A DNA stretch of 64,000 nucleotides. Source: Chryseobacterium sp. KACC 21268 (lineage in GTDB: Bacteria > Bacteroidota > Bacteroidia > Flavobacteriales > Weeksellaceae). Within the stretch, counting starts at the first letter, position 1, and each line of letters opens with the position of its first letter. The position numbers were made by a program, and so were the translations under genes. This document shows positions 52,384-61,254 of this stretch, one piece after another. The notes below the pieces were generated by a model that worked only from the letters and a program-made list of their open reading frames with translations, was not told the DNA's origin and made no database searches. The stretch is taken from NCBI GenBank assembly GCA_028736075.1, contig CP117875.1, forward strand, positions 3,286,001 to 3,350,000, read 5' to 3'.

Positions 52384-54714
52384 TTAAACTACCTCAACAA
52401 AATCATAATCCACTTCCGTCGCCTCATAATTCACGCCAACACGCAAAGCTTTCAGCCCGTTAATTCCCTGCAAATCTTCCACTTCCAATTCTTCTACAGT
52501 TGATTCCAAAATATTTTGATTTTGAAGAATTTTAATCAATTTCAAATAGTCCTGTCTTTCCTTTTCCTGAGAAAAAATAATGCTGATTTTTCCTGGCTGA
52601 GTGATTCTTTCAGTCGAATTTTTAATCGTTGATTTGTCGATGCGTTTTTTGATCATTTCGTAGCGCGCATTGTAGCTTCCATCCACGTCAAAACGTTTTT
52701 CATCCATACGGAATCTGATGCTGATAGGCGTGCTGTAAACCAAAATTAATGAAGAGACATCCAGAGAATATTCCAGATTTTTTCGGAATTGATTGTATTG
52801 CAATTCACTTTCACAAAGGACACGAAGTTGCCATAATCTCAAGTTTTTCAAAAACACAGGATCGTACGTCAAATCAGGCGCAATAGATGATCCGATGTAC
52901 ATATTATGTTCTACTCCATCCGTTTTGAAACGCTCATAGTAGAACGGAAAACGGACTTGCTGCTCCTCTTGTCTTTTGTCAAGAATATCCGCCAAATTTT
53001 TATTAATGGAAGACAAACTCTCATCAAACTTTCTACGGAAATCATAAACCATATTGGTTCTGACATCCAATTTTTTAAAATAATCCGTAACCAACTGATT
53101 ATAATCAATATTCTGAAGTTTTATCGACTCAAATAATGGATGAATCTCGGACAGAATAAAAGTCTGAACAATATTTTCTGTGTCAGCCTTAATATCGGTT
53201 TTCAGTAATTCCTGATAGTAATTCAGCTTATTTATTACAACATCAAAATCATTTTCTAAACCAAATTTTGCTAGTAGATCCGTTATCAATCCCAATTGAA
53301 TTTCTAAATCTTGCCTGATCACCAAATTCCTTGACACCGAAGAGTTACGAACATCTGTCTGTCCGAAGAGTGGCGTAAGATCCTGAAAACTGATATTCCT
53401 GTAAGGCATATCAAATTCCGCATTGAAAAATCCGATGTGACGCTCTGCCTCCTGTCGGAATTTCCAATATACACTGGGATGGATGGATGTGTATTCCCTT
53501 TGGATAATAGCCTGAATGCGCGTCTCAATTCCGGTGTAAAGTCTGTCCATTGTATCTACCAGATAAGGCATTACGATTTCCATTTTGTTGGCATTGATGC
53601 TGTTTAGCAATTTCTTTTTCGATACCAATTCCACAATCCCAAGGATTCTTTTATCCTTGATAATTGGTGCAAAAATCGCACTTTTGATTCCTGCTTCGTA
53701 CAACTGCTTCGCCATCTGGCTATCCGGATATTCCTGAAAACTTCTGTCGACATCAGAAACACTGAAGTATTTTTTTGAATCTACAAGCGCGTTGAAGTTC
53801 TTTTCGCAGAGCATTTCATTCTTACAATCTCTTGGCCCCGATGTGAGTATAAAACTATCCATAATCCCATTAATAGGACTTCGCACAAATTTATTATCCT
53901 CTTGATTGATGGCCGTGTAGCCCAACTCCAGATCAGCAACCTGAAAAATTGAACGAAAAATTGTGTTCAGTTCTCCCTTCAGATTTTTATCGTCTTCGAT
54001 ATTGATCAGCTTACTTTTCAGATTTGAGATGGCGCTTTCTGTAGTCGCATCAAAAAAACTGATGACCGCAAAACCCTTAAGTTCCCAGCTATTAGGAGGG
54101 AATTTTTCTTTCCATAGATCGTGATCTTCAAAATTGTCCAGCAATTCGGCAATCTCATCTTCTGTTAATCGTTTGAAATTTTCTTTTGGATTGATTTCGA
54201 TAAAATCCACATTATTAAGGAAACGATAATGATTCACAATACCTTCCTCCGTTGGAATATCGAATATAAAAGGCTGCACAAAATTAAGTTCCACATTGTA
54301 ATAATTACGCAAAATAATGCAGCAACTGATCACATAAAAACGGTGCGGATCCATATCCTTAATGATCATATCGAAGTTTTCACCCGCTTTATCAATGATG
54401 TTTTGGAAACGTTCCGTTGGGTTGAAAAAGAAATTGTAGAAGGGAAAACCTATTGCCTTGATTTCATTTTTCGTGAGCATATGAGGGAAAAGATCTTTCA
54501 AAAGTTCCTTCATCAATGCTTCATTTTCAACAAAAAAATCAAGATTGTTGATTCCATCTTTCAGCTCAGGAAACTCTTTAGTCCTATCTAAAATATTTTT
54601 ATGAGAAAAGGCATATTCTGCATTTTGAAAAGCTTCGGATTCCATTTTTTGGATCAGTTTTTCAAATGAGAATTTGAGCGTAAAAGGGCTTTCGTAAACG
54701 GCTTGGAATTCCAT
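52384..54714 (-). CDS. GAF domain protein
   Basis: A 776-residue cytoplasmic protein. The clearest domain is a GAF-like fold at about 270-400, with SVSDVDRSFQEYPDSQ, GIKSAIFAPIIKDKRILGIVELVSKK and an MEIVMPYLVDTMDRLY helix. The N-terminal ~260 residues (FPFYNFFFNPTERF, SCCIILRNYYN) and C-terminal ~370 are conserved-looking but unrecognised. It may sense a small ligand or redox state and act on an unknown partner. There is no kinase or cyclase motif. A minus-strand TACATTTG (54732-54739) close to the ATG suggests a short leader. Start chosen at 54714 (MEFQAVYESPF). Confidence 0.82.
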   Translation of the reverse strand: MEFQAVYESPFTLKFSFEKLIQKMESEAFQNAEYAFSHKNILDRTKEFPELKDGINNLDFFVENEALMKELLKDLFPHMLTKNEIKAIGFPFYNFFFNPTERFQNIIDKAGENFDMIIKDMDPHRFYVISCCIILRNYYNVELNFVQPFIFDIPTEEGIVNHYRFLNNVDFIEINPKENFKRLTEDEIAELLDNFEDHDLWKEKFPPNSWELKGFAVISFFDATTESAISNLKSKLINIEDDKNLKGELNTIFRSIFQVADLELGYTAINQEDNKFVRSPINGIMDSFILTSGPRDCKNEMLCEKNFNALVDSKKYFSVSDVDRSFQEYPDSQMAKQLYEAGIKSAIFAPIIKDKRILGIVELVSKKKLLNSINANKMEIVMPYLVDTMDRLYTGIETRIQAIIQREYTSIHPSVYWKFRQEAERHIGFFNAEFDMPYRNISFQDLTPLFGQTDVRNSSVSRNLVIRQDLEIQLGLITDLLAKFGLENDFDVVINKLNYYQELLKTDIKADTENIVQTFILSEIHPLFESIKLQNIDYNQLVTDYFKKLDVRTNMVYDFRRKFDESLSSINKNLADILDKRQEEQQVRFPFYYERFKTDGVEHNMYIGSSIAPDLTYDPVFLKNLRLWQLRVLCESELQYNQFRKNLEYSLDVSSLILVYSTPISIRFRMDEKRFDVDGSYNARYEMIKKRIDKSTIKNSTERITQPGKISIIFSQEKERQDYLKLIKILQNQNILESTVEELEVEDLQGINGLKALRVGVNYEATEVDYDFVEVV

Positions 54715-54731
54715 GAGGGTAAAAATCAATG

Positions 54732-54739
54732 CAAATGTA
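54732..54739 (-). promoter_or_regulatory. -7 promoter element for the GAF gene
   Basis: Minus-strand TACATTTG followed by C, about 17 bases before the ATG at 54714. No -33 box at the usual distance. Confidence 0.45.
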
Positions 54740-54792
54740 AGAATTATGAATATATTAATAAAGTCGATTCAAAATTTAAAATACTTTATTTC

Positions 54793-54840
54793 AATATAAC
54801 AATAAACCGGTTTAACAGTATAACAATTTAATAATGAATT
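54793..54840 (+). repeat. 8-bp tandem array, six degenerate units (AATNTAAC type)
   Basis: Units in exact 8-bp register: AATATAAC, AATAAACC, GGTTTAAC, AGTATAAC, AATTTAAT and AATGAATT. The reverse complement resembles the array at 54886-54933. Confidence 0.6.
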
Positions 54841-54885
54841 AAATGACTCAAAACGAAATATTGAAACTTCATACAATGCCTAATT

Positions 54886-54933
54886 ATCACATTTATCTAT
54901 TGCTATATTGTTACATTTTTAAATTGCTACATT
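54886..54933 (+). repeat. 8-bp tandem array, six degenerate units (GYTAYATT type)
   Basis: Units in exact 8-bp register: ATCACATT, TATCTATT, GCTATATT, GTTACATT, TTTAAATT and GCTACATT, ending just before the rlmN -7 element. Confidence 0.6.
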
Positions 54934-54939
54934 ATCCCG

Positions 54940-54947
54940 TATCTTTG
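54940..54947 (+). promoter_or_regulatory. rlmN: -7 promoter element for rlmN
   Basis: TATCTTTG followed by C, 17 bases before the TTG start at 54965. No -33 TTG at the usual spacing; the 8-bp array occupies that region. Confidence 0.55.
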
Positions 54948-54964
54948 CAAAAAATTTTAGAACA

Positions 54965-55999
54965 TTGAAGGACATTAGAACACTTAACCTGGATCAGATC
55001 AAAGACTATTTCGGAACGATTGGCGAAAAACCTTTCCGTGCGAAACAGGTTTACGATTGGCTTTGGAGCAAGAATATGCATTCCTTCGATGAGATGACGA
55101 ATCTTTCTAAAGACTTGAGAGAAAATCTGACGCGCGATTTTTTCATCAATCCAATTTCTGTCGATTTGTTGCAGAAATCAACAGACGGAACCATCAAAAA
55201 TGGCGTAAAACTTCACGATGGTTTGATGGTAGAATCCGTTTTGATTCCCACAGAATCTAGAAGCACAGCCTGCGTTTCTTCGCAAGTTGGATGTTCATTG
55301 AACTGTGAATTCTGCGCAACGGCGAAACTCAAGAGAATGCGAAATCTGGAAGTTGCAGAGATCGTGGATCAAGTTGCCTTGATTGATAGACAAAGCAAAG
55401 AGTATTTTGACAGACCATTGACGAACATCGTGTTTATGGGAATGGGCGAACCGATGATGAATTACAAAAATGTTGTCGAGGCCATTCACAAGATCACTAA
55501 ACCGGAAGGTCTGGGAATGTCTCCACGAAGAATCACCGTTTCCACATCCGGAATCCCGAAAATGATAAAAATGTTGGCCGATGAAGAGATCAAAGTGAAA
55601 TTAGCCTTGTCTTTACATTCCGCAATCGAGCATAAGCGAAATGACATTATGCCATTTTCCGAGAAATTTCCTTTGACGGATATTATGGATGCGCTAAAAT
55701 ATTGGTATCAAAAAACAGGATCACCAATCACTTTTGAATATTGCGTTTGGAAAGGCATCAACGATGGCGACGAAGATATCAAAGCCTTGATCAGATATTG
55801 CAGACAAGTTCCGAGCAAAGTCAACCTGATTCAATACAATCCGATTGGGGAAGGGAAATTTGACCACAGAAGTATTGCTGCGGAAGAAAAATATGTTCGT
55901 GAACTGGAAAAAGCCGGCATCACTATTATGGTCAGAAAAAGCCGTGGTGGTGATATTGACGCCGCTTGCGGACAATTGGCGAACAAATCTGCGGAATAA
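54965..55999 (+). CDS. rlmN: Dual-specificity 23S rRNA/tRNA adenine-C2 methyltransferase
   Basis: A 344-residue radical-SAM enzyme that methylates A2503 of 23S rRNA and A37 of some tRNAs. The Fe-S cluster Cys are C110, C114 and C117 in VGCSLNCEFCATAK. The FMGMGEPMMNYKNV segment and a C-terminal catalytic Cys (about C335 in DAACGQL) are present, as is the conserved FRAKQVYDWLW N-terminus. The start is TTG (KDIRTLNLD follows); no ATG fits the conserved N-terminus. It is followed by a deoxyribonucleotidase gene on the same strand. Confidence 0.95.
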   Translation: MKDIRTLNLDQIKDYFGTIGEKPFRAKQVYDWLWSKNMHSFDEMTNLSKDLRENLTRDFFINPISVDLLQKSTDGTIKNGVKLHDGLMVESVLIPTESRSTACVSSQVGCSLNCEFCATAKLKRMRNLEVAEIVDQVALIDRQSKEYFDRPLTNIVFMGMGEPMMNYKNVVEAIHKITKPEGLGMSPRRITVSTSGIPKMIKMLADEEIKVKLALSLHSAIEHKRNDIMPFSEKFPLTDIMDALKYWYQKTGSPITFEYCVWKGINDGDEDIKALIRYCRQVPSKVNLIQYNPIGEGKFDHRSIAAEEKYVRELEKAGITIMVRKSRGGDIDAACGQLANKSAE

Positions 56000-56065
56000 T
56001 TTTCTTTTACAATCTTTTAATCTATTAAGTTTTTCCTTCCAAAGATCAATTCTTATTTTTACAAT

Positions 56066-56578
56066 ATGAAGACGATTTTAGTAGATATGGACGGCGTTCT
56101 TGCCAACACAAACCAACATTTCATCGATTACGAATACAAACGAAACGGAAACCAAATTTGCTGGGAAAATATTTCCGGATTATTGGAAGAAGTCGCATTC
56201 CCCAATTTCTTAGAAGATGTGAATGCCAAAGGTTTTTTCAGAACTGTTCCAGTCAATGAAAACGCTGTTGAAGTTTTGAAATATTTGAATGACAAATACA
56301 ATATTCTCATCGTTTCTTCCGCAACAGAATTCCCAAACAGTCTTACCGAAAAAGCTGAATGGCTAGGCGAACATTTCCCTTTTATCAGTTGGAAGCAAAT
56401 GATCTTCTGTGGACGAAAGGACTTTATCATTGGTGATGTTATGATTGATGACCACCCGAAAAACCTAAATCTTTTCGCTGGGCAAAGAATTCTTTTTTCG
56501 CAGCCTCACAATGAGAATGCAAAAGTTGAAAATTCCACACGCGTTTCTGACTGGAATGATATCCTGAATATTCTTTAA
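56066..56578 (+). CDS. 5'(3')-deoxyribonucleotidase (HAD family)
   Basis: A 170-residue HAD phosphatase of the 5' nucleotidase C type. The catalytic motif ILVDMDGVLANTN provides nucleophile D7 and acid/base D9. Motif II lies in ILIVSSATEFPNS and motif IV in VMIDDHPKNLNLF. Such enzymes dephosphorylate deoxyribonucleoside monophosphates. A TATTTTTAC element ends just before the ATG, so the leader is very short. The paralogue of the 42881 lipoprotein follows after 9 bp. Confidence 0.9.
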   Translation: MKTILVDMDGVLANTNQHFIDYEYKRNGNQICWENISGLLEEVAFPNFLEDVNAKGFFRTVPVNENAVEVLKYLNDKYNILIVSSATEFPNSLTEKAEWLGEHFPFISWKQMIFCGRKDFIIGDVMIDDHPKNLNLFAGQRILFSQPHNENAKVENSTRVSDWNDILNIL

Positions 56579-56587
56579 TTTCGTGCT

Positions 56588-57475
56588 ATGAAAAAACAAT
56601 TTTTCTATTTGTTCATTTTGCTTTTCAGTTTTCAAATCTCTGCGCAGAAAACCCAAAAACTAAAACTCAAAAAATATAAAAGTGCCATTCTGAGCGATTC
56701 GTTGAGAGAAAGCTCTGGACTGACGGAACTTGACGGCAGAATATTTTCTTTCAACGACAGCGGGAATACGAGTGAAATTTTTGAGATAAAATCAGGAAGT
56801 TCGTATATCGAAAAGACGTTTCAAACTGGACTTAAAAACATTGATTGGGAAGCGATAACGAACGATGTTGAGAATTTTTATATCGGAGAATTTGGGAACA
56901 ATCTGGGGACTAGAAAGGATTTGAAAGTTTATAAAGCGCCTTTCAAGAATGACTCCATAATTATTGATTCCATCAAAGCGATTCCGTTTTATTATCCGGA
57001 ACAAGAAGATTTTGCGCCGAAGAATATCAACAATAATTTTGATGCGGAAGCGATGATCTTCTTGGATGGGAATATTCATATTTTCACGAAGGAATGGATT
57101 ACGAACACGGTTTCTCATTACGTCATCAACCCGAATCTACCTGAAAATCAACCTGCTCAGAAATTGGAAAGTTTTGATACTGGATTTGTGGTGACGGATG
57201 CTTCTTTTTATGATAACAAATTGTACGTTGTTGGTTACACGAAGAAAGCGCGGGTTTTTCTAATGATTTTCGAGAAGGATGAGAATGGAAATCTGTTCTT
57301 TAATAAACCATTGAAAAAGTTTGCTTTGGGAAGAGCTTTCAACATTGGACAGATCGAGGGAATCACGGCGACGCAAAACGGAATCTATATTTCTGGTGAA
57401 AGATTCGATATAAAAATCAAAAAAGTGCCTCAAAGTCTTTATTTTATTCCTTACGAAAAAATTATTCCGAATTAA
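56588..57475 (+). CDS. Exported beta-propeller-like protein, paralogue of the 42881 gene
   Basis: A 295-residue protein with a signal peptide (about 1-19, FSFQISAQ). It shares marker segments with the 42881-43741 lipoprotein: SSGLTELDGRIFSFNDSGN, NIDWEAITNDVENFYIGEFGNN, FYYPEQEDFAP and NFDAEAMIFLDGNIHIFTKEW. These read as repeated beta-sheet blades. Function unknown. Unlike the paralogue it has no lipobox Cys, so it is probably soluble in the periplasm or released. A 12-bp palindrome covers its stop codon. Confidence 0.8.
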   Translation: MKKQFFYLFILLFSFQISAQKTQKLKLKKYKSAILSDSLRESSGLTELDGRIFSFNDSGNTSEIFEIKSGSSYIEKTFQTGLKNIDWEAITNDVENFYIGEFGNNLGTRKDLKVYKAPFKNDSIIIDSIKAIPFYYPEQEDFAPKNINNNFDAEAMIFLDGNIHIFTKEWITNTVSHYVINPNLPENQPAQKLESFDTGFVVTDASFYDNKLYVVGYTKKARVFLMIFEKDENGNLFFNKPLKKFALGRAFNIGQIEGITATQNGIYISGERFDIKIKKVPQSLYFIPYEKIIPN

Positions 57476-57489
57476 AAAATTCGGAATAA
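57462..57489. terminator. Bidirectional hairpin covering a stop codon
   Basis: TTATTCCGAATT (57462-57473) and AATTCGGAATAA (57478-57489) form a perfect 12-bp stem with a four-A loop, between convergent genes. The stem includes the last codons (I-P-N-stop) of the 56588 gene. Confidence 0.72.
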
Positions 57490-57495
57490 CATATT

Positions 57496-58884
57496 TTAGT
57501 TGATTATTTTAAAACTCTCATTATCAGTTCCTTCCGATATTTTCAAAATATAATTTTGAGATTTTTGCAATTTGACATCGATCAGATTTTGTCCTTGTTT
57601 TAACTCAATTTTTTTAGATTCAATTAATTTTCCATCCAGGCTGAAAATCTCCATTTTTGTTTTATCCGAAGCAAAATTAGCTTTGCTTATGATTTGCAAT
57701 TGATTATTCTTGATTGGATTGATTACAGAAAACTTTTTTAATATTTTGGAGTCGGCAACATTCATATTTGCACCATAAACAAAATCATGTGTTACAGTTT
57801 CAGAATCAACTGTTACTGACACTTTCCAGTTTCCGTATTGGTTGAATTGGGAGCTTTGAAATGTAAAATACCAATAGGAAGCATAATAAAAAATAGAATT
57901 ATTGAAGGTACTACTATAAGCAATCGTATTGTCGGGTCTTATCAATTTAAGATTAATGCTTTTCCCAGCCGGCAAATCGGCAAAATACATATAGACCATC
58001 ACTTTTTCCCCTGTATTGAAGCTGTCTTTGAAGTTCGTAGTTTCCTGAACGCCACATCCATTATCAAAAACAGCTGTATCAGAATGGGTGAAAATTCCAT
58101 TTATTTTTGGGTCTACATAAGGTTTCTGGCTTGCCCACCAGGAATCTGTGGACGAAGTCCAAGTGTTACAACTACCAGAATAAGTATCAACCAACTGATT
58201 ATTATTGTTATAGACCTCAAAATGAAGATGTGGACCTGTCGAATTCCCTGAACTTCCCACAACACCTAAATATTCTCCTGCAGAAACGAATGAGCCAACA
58301 CCTTTCGAAGTTAGTGAATTATTCTTCAGATGTCCGTACCAGGAGACGCTTCCATCTCCGTGTTGAATGTAAACAGCATTCCAATCGCCGTTTCCGAAAC
58401 TGCAGTTTCTGTCATAATTACCATTGTCTTTTCCGATAATAATGCCATCTGCTGCGGCAACAGCGTGCGCCTGATCGTTGTCCATCATGTACCAGCCAAA
58501 CGGCCAGGTAAAAATATCGATTCCCATATGATTATAACCATCTGTGGTATCATAAGTTCTCGCGCCGCAATTCCAATCCTCCACCTTGTTGGGATATGCA
58601 GAGTTATGATCTACGTGATTTGAAATACTCCAAACGTTGTTGTACTTGGTATTTGGATTCTTTTTAACAGGCCAAATAAAGAGTGGATGCGCCAGTGTTT
58701 TATTTTCTTGCAATTTGTTTTGCGCCCTAAGTGATTCTCGATTGAAGTTGATTTCTTCCTGTATAAGTTCTCGCTGCTCAGGTGATAGACAAACTGAATT
58801 AGAAGGCTGATAAAAGCCCTGTCCATTTTGTGCATTTAAAGATAACATTCCAAAGACTGAAAATAGTAAGTAATTTTTTTTCAT
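57496..58884 (-). CDS. T9SS-exported M23 metallopeptidase
   Basis: A 462-residue secreted peptidase. A signal peptide (1-18, GMLSLNAQ) precedes the M23/LytM domain (about 75-240) with zinc ligands H119 and D123 (GYNHMGIDIF) and the HxH pair H219/H221 (GPHLHFEVYN), plus YGHLKNNSL with a supporting His. A beta-rich domain (about 260-370) and a C-terminal T9SS-type sorting domain (about 385-462, from FSVINPIKNNQLQI) follow. M23 enzymes cut glycyl or peptidoglycan peptide bonds, so predation, nutrition or wall remodelling are options. Single gene. Confidence 0.92.
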   Translation of the reverse strand: MKKNYLLFSVFGMLSLNAQNGQGFYQPSNSVCLSPEQRELIQEEINFNRESLRAQNKLQENKTLAHPLFIWPVKKNPNTKYNNVWSISNHVDHNSAYPNKVEDWNCGARTYDTTDGYNHMGIDIFTWPFGWYMMDNDQAHAVAAADGIIIGKDNGNYDRNCSFGNGDWNAVYIQHGDGSVSWYGHLKNNSLTSKGVGSFVSAGEYLGVVGSSGNSTGPHLHFEVYNNNNQLVDTYSGSCNTWTSSTDSWWASQKPYVDPKINGIFTHSDTAVFDNGCGVQETTNFKDSFNTGEKVMVYMYFADLPAGKSINLKLIRPDNTIAYSSTFNNSIFYYASYWYFTFQSSQFNQYGNWKVSVTVDSETVTHDFVYGANMNVADSKILKKFSVINPIKNNQLQIISKANFASDKTKMEIFSLDGKLIESKKIELKQGQNLIDVKLQKSQNYILKISEGTDNESFKIIN

Positions 58885-58976
58885 GATTATGCTGTTTTAT
58901 TATAGGCTAAAATTAAAAAAAATCTGATAAATATTAGTTTAAGCCTGAAGTATATTACAATCAAAAAGAAATGGAT

Positions 58977-58984
58977 TATATTTG
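58977..58984 (+). promoter_or_regulatory. -7 promoter element upstream of the polyprenyl synthase
   Basis: TATATTTG matches TAnnTTTG. If used, the 5' leader (about 170 nt) contains repeat copy E. Confidence 0.4.
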
Positions 58985-59025
58985 TAGAATAGTTTTTTGG
59001 TCAATTGACAGACAAATCGTCAACA

Positions 59026-59110
59026 TAGCCCCGATTGCAGTGGAAATCCTTTTTTGGCTAAGGCTGAGCGATGGAAAAAAAGATTGCAACGGAAAGCGGG
59101 TTGGACAAGT
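59026..59110 (-). repeat. Dispersed intergenic repeat family 1, copy E
   Basis: TAGCCCCGATTGCAGTGG, AAATCCTTTTTTGGC, then GGAAAAAAAGATTGCAACGG and AAGCGGG. Reverse-complement match to copy D (TCCGTTGCAATCTTTTTTTC) and copy C (ATCGGGGCTA). Confidence 0.78.
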
Positions 59111-59163
59111 GAAAAGAAGTACTAGCGTCTTGCTCCAAAAAAAATAATCTCTAAAGGCAAAAA

Positions 59164-60141
59164 GTGGCGAATACTGTAGAACAAATCAAGGCTCCGATCT
59201 CTGAGGAAATGAAACTTTTCGAGCAGAAGTTTTACGAATCTATGAAAAGTAATGTTGCTCTATTGGACAAGGTCACGCGTTTCATCGTCACGACAAAAGG
59301 GAAACAGATGCGGCCGATGTTCGTGTTCCTCTGCGCAAAACTGGTCGGCGATGTGAACGAAAAAACCTTCCGTGGCGCAAGTATGATCGAGCTGATCCAC
59401 ACGGCGACCTTGGTGCACGATGATGTTGTGGATGAGAGTTTCAAGCGTCGGAATTTCTTTTCTATCAATGCGCTTTGGAAGAATAAAATTGCGGTTTTGG
59501 TGGGCGATTATTTGCTTTCGAAATCGGTTTTGCTATCTACGGACAACAAGGATTTTGACCTGCTTTCTGTGATTGCAAGGACGATCCGCGAGATGTCGGA
59601 AGGTGAATTGCTTCAACTTGAGAAAGCTCGAAAACTGGATATTACGGAGGATGTTTACTACGAGATCATCCGTCAGAAAACGGCGACTTTGATTGCGGCG
59701 TGCTGTGAAGTTGGTGTTCTCTCCAACAATGTGGACGAGGCGACTGCGAAAAAAATGCAGAAATTTGGGACCTACACGGGAATGGCTTTCCAGATCAAGG
59801 ATGACCTTTTTGATTATCAGACCAGCAATATCATTGGGAAACCAGTTGGGATTGACATCAAGGAACAAAAGATGACCTTACCGTTGATCTACACTTTGAG
59901 GAATGCAAGTCCTGAGAATTACAAAAAATATTTCGCAACCATAAAGCGTTATAACAACGATTCTAAAAAAGTTCGTGAACTTGTTGAATTCGTGAAATCT
60001 TCTGGTGGAATGGATTACGCGATCCAAACGATGAAAGATTACCAGCAGAAAGCGCTGGCAATCTTAAATGAATTTCCTGATAATGAAGCAAAAGAGTCCT
60101 TGAAATTGATGTTGGACTATGTAATCAGTAGAAAGCTCTAA
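59164..60141 (+). CDS. Polyprenyl synthetase (long-chain prenyl diphosphate synthase)
   Basis: A 325-residue trans-prenyltransferase. The first Asp-rich motif is D86-D87-x-x-D90 in LVHDDVVDES and the second is in MAFQIKDDLFDYQ (about 215-225). GKQMRPMFVFL and RRNFFSINALWKNKIAVLVGDYLL are also typical. It elongates farnesyl or geranyl diphosphate with isopentenyl diphosphate to an octaprenyl-like chain, the side chain of menaquinone. The start is GTG at 59164. The gene ends three bases before the convergent gene at 60145. Confidence 0.93.
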   Translation: MANTVEQIKAPISEEMKLFEQKFYESMKSNVALLDKVTRFIVTTKGKQMRPMFVFLCAKLVGDVNEKTFRGASMIELIHTATLVHDDVVDESFKRRNFFSINALWKNKIAVLVGDYLLSKSVLLSTDNKDFDLLSVIARTIREMSEGELLQLEKARKLDITEDVYYEIIRQKTATLIAACCEVGVLSNNVDEATAKKMQKFGTYTGMAFQIKDDLFDYQTSNIIGKPVGIDIKEQKMTLPLIYTLRNASPENYKKYFATIKRYNNDSKKVRELVEFVKSSGGMDYAIQTMKDYQQKALAILNEFPDNEAKESLKLMLDYVISRKL

Positions 60142-60144
60142 TCT

Positions 60145-60849
60145 TTAATCCGAAACTTTGTACAGAATGGCATTGCCTGTCGCGCTGGACAATAATCCAA
60201 GATCCAAACTTAGACCACCCTTGTTGAAAACAAAGCGAATCTTATCTCCAGCCTGCAATTCGTAGATTGAATCGATATTTTCGTAATAGTAACTTGCCAA
60301 TAGGACGCTTACGACGGTCACAAGTTTTGAATCAATCAATGAGGATACATTTGAACTGGTTGTTTTTAATATACCAATACGAGTCGTAGTTTGGACTCCT
60401 AAAGTCAATAAGGTATTATTCCTAAAATAAAAATCAATTACATATTTTCCTGTTGTGGGAACGGTATAATAAAAATCATTAGCTGCGGAAGTGAAACCAG
60501 TTGGGTTTATTTCTACAGTGTCGAATTTTAATATATTCCAGGAGTTGAAGAGACTAAGGTCTAGAGAAAGTAAAGAAAGACCGGAAACAGATTTGACCTT
60601 CGCCGCACTTGTATTGACAGGAGAACTCAATAAAGCAGGGCTCACATTGGTAACTTCAAAGCTACTCTCGTTGATGGCCAGGACTTTGTAGCCTGGTAAG
60701 ACCGATGTTTCAGGAATAGAACGGATTTTCAAATTTCCGTTAATATCCAAAGTGGCTTGTGGATTAGTTGTATTAATTCCTACTTGCGCAAAATTTAAAA
60801 CGGGGCAAGAAATACAAAATCTAAAGAGAAGACTACTTGTAATTTTCAT
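60145..60849 (-). CDS. Exported protein with GINTxNPxATLDINGxxxIR motif
   Basis: A 234-residue protein with a signal peptide (about 1-22, CPVLNFAQ) followed immediately by VGINTTNPQATLDINGNLKI. This motif opens many secreted proteins in Chryseobacterium and also resembles the collar of phage tail fibres. The last ~130 residues (KFDTVEINPTGFTSAANDFYYTVPTTGKYVIDFYF) look like a C1q/TNF-type jelly-roll. Function unknown; possibly a surface adhesin or oligomeric glycan-binding protein. There is no T9SS sorting domain. Confidence 0.75.
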   Translation of the reverse strand: MKITSSLLFRFCISCPVLNFAQVGINTTNPQATLDINGNLKIRSIPETSVLPGYKVLAINESSFEVTNVSPALLSSPVNTSAAKVKSVSGLSLLSLDLSLFNSWNILKFDTVEINPTGFTSAANDFYYTVPTTGKYVIDFYFRNNTLLTLGVQTTTRIGILKTTSSNVSSLIDSKLVTVVSVLLASYYYENIDSIYELQAGDKIRFVFNKGGLSLDLGLLSSATGNAILYKVSD

Positions 60850-61047
60850 AGTTTTAATTTTTAAATTAATATTTATCTATTGGTACTCTAGCAACATAAA
60901 AAATGGTATTTGATGATTAATAATAATATTTACTGTGATTTAACTTAAAGTTAATAAAAGTATTGCAATATCTATGCTAATACTGAATTATCAATATTAA
61001 GTTTTTTCTGATTAAATGAATTGTGAATTTGAAAAGTAACATTCTTT

Positions 61048-61251
61048 TCATTTCCTATACTCCAATATATCACCAGGTTGGCAATCCAAAGCTTTACAAA
61101 TTGCTTCCAAAGTACTGAAACGAACAGCTTTCGCCTTTCCCGTTTTCAAAATGGAAAGATTTGATAGCGTAAGGTCTACTTTTTCAGATAGCTCGTTCAA
61201 TGACATTTTTCGTTTGGCCATCATCACATCCAGGTTTACGATTATCGGCAT
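61048..61251 (-). CDS. XRE/Cro-type small transcription regulator
   Basis: A 67-residue DNA-binding protein of the HTH_26/YozG type: MSLNELSEKVDLTLSNLSILKTGKAKAVRFSTLEAICKALDCQPGDILEY, a helix-turn-helix at about 17-40. It ends with a short charged tail. It lies four bases downstream of the DUF2975 gene, with which it forms the common two-gene operon. It probably represses its own operon. Confidence 0.92.
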   Translation of the reverse strand: MPIIVNLDVMMAKRKMSLNELSEKVDLTLSNLSILKTGKAKAVRFSTLEAICKALDCQPGDILEYRK

Positions 61252-61254
61252 AGC

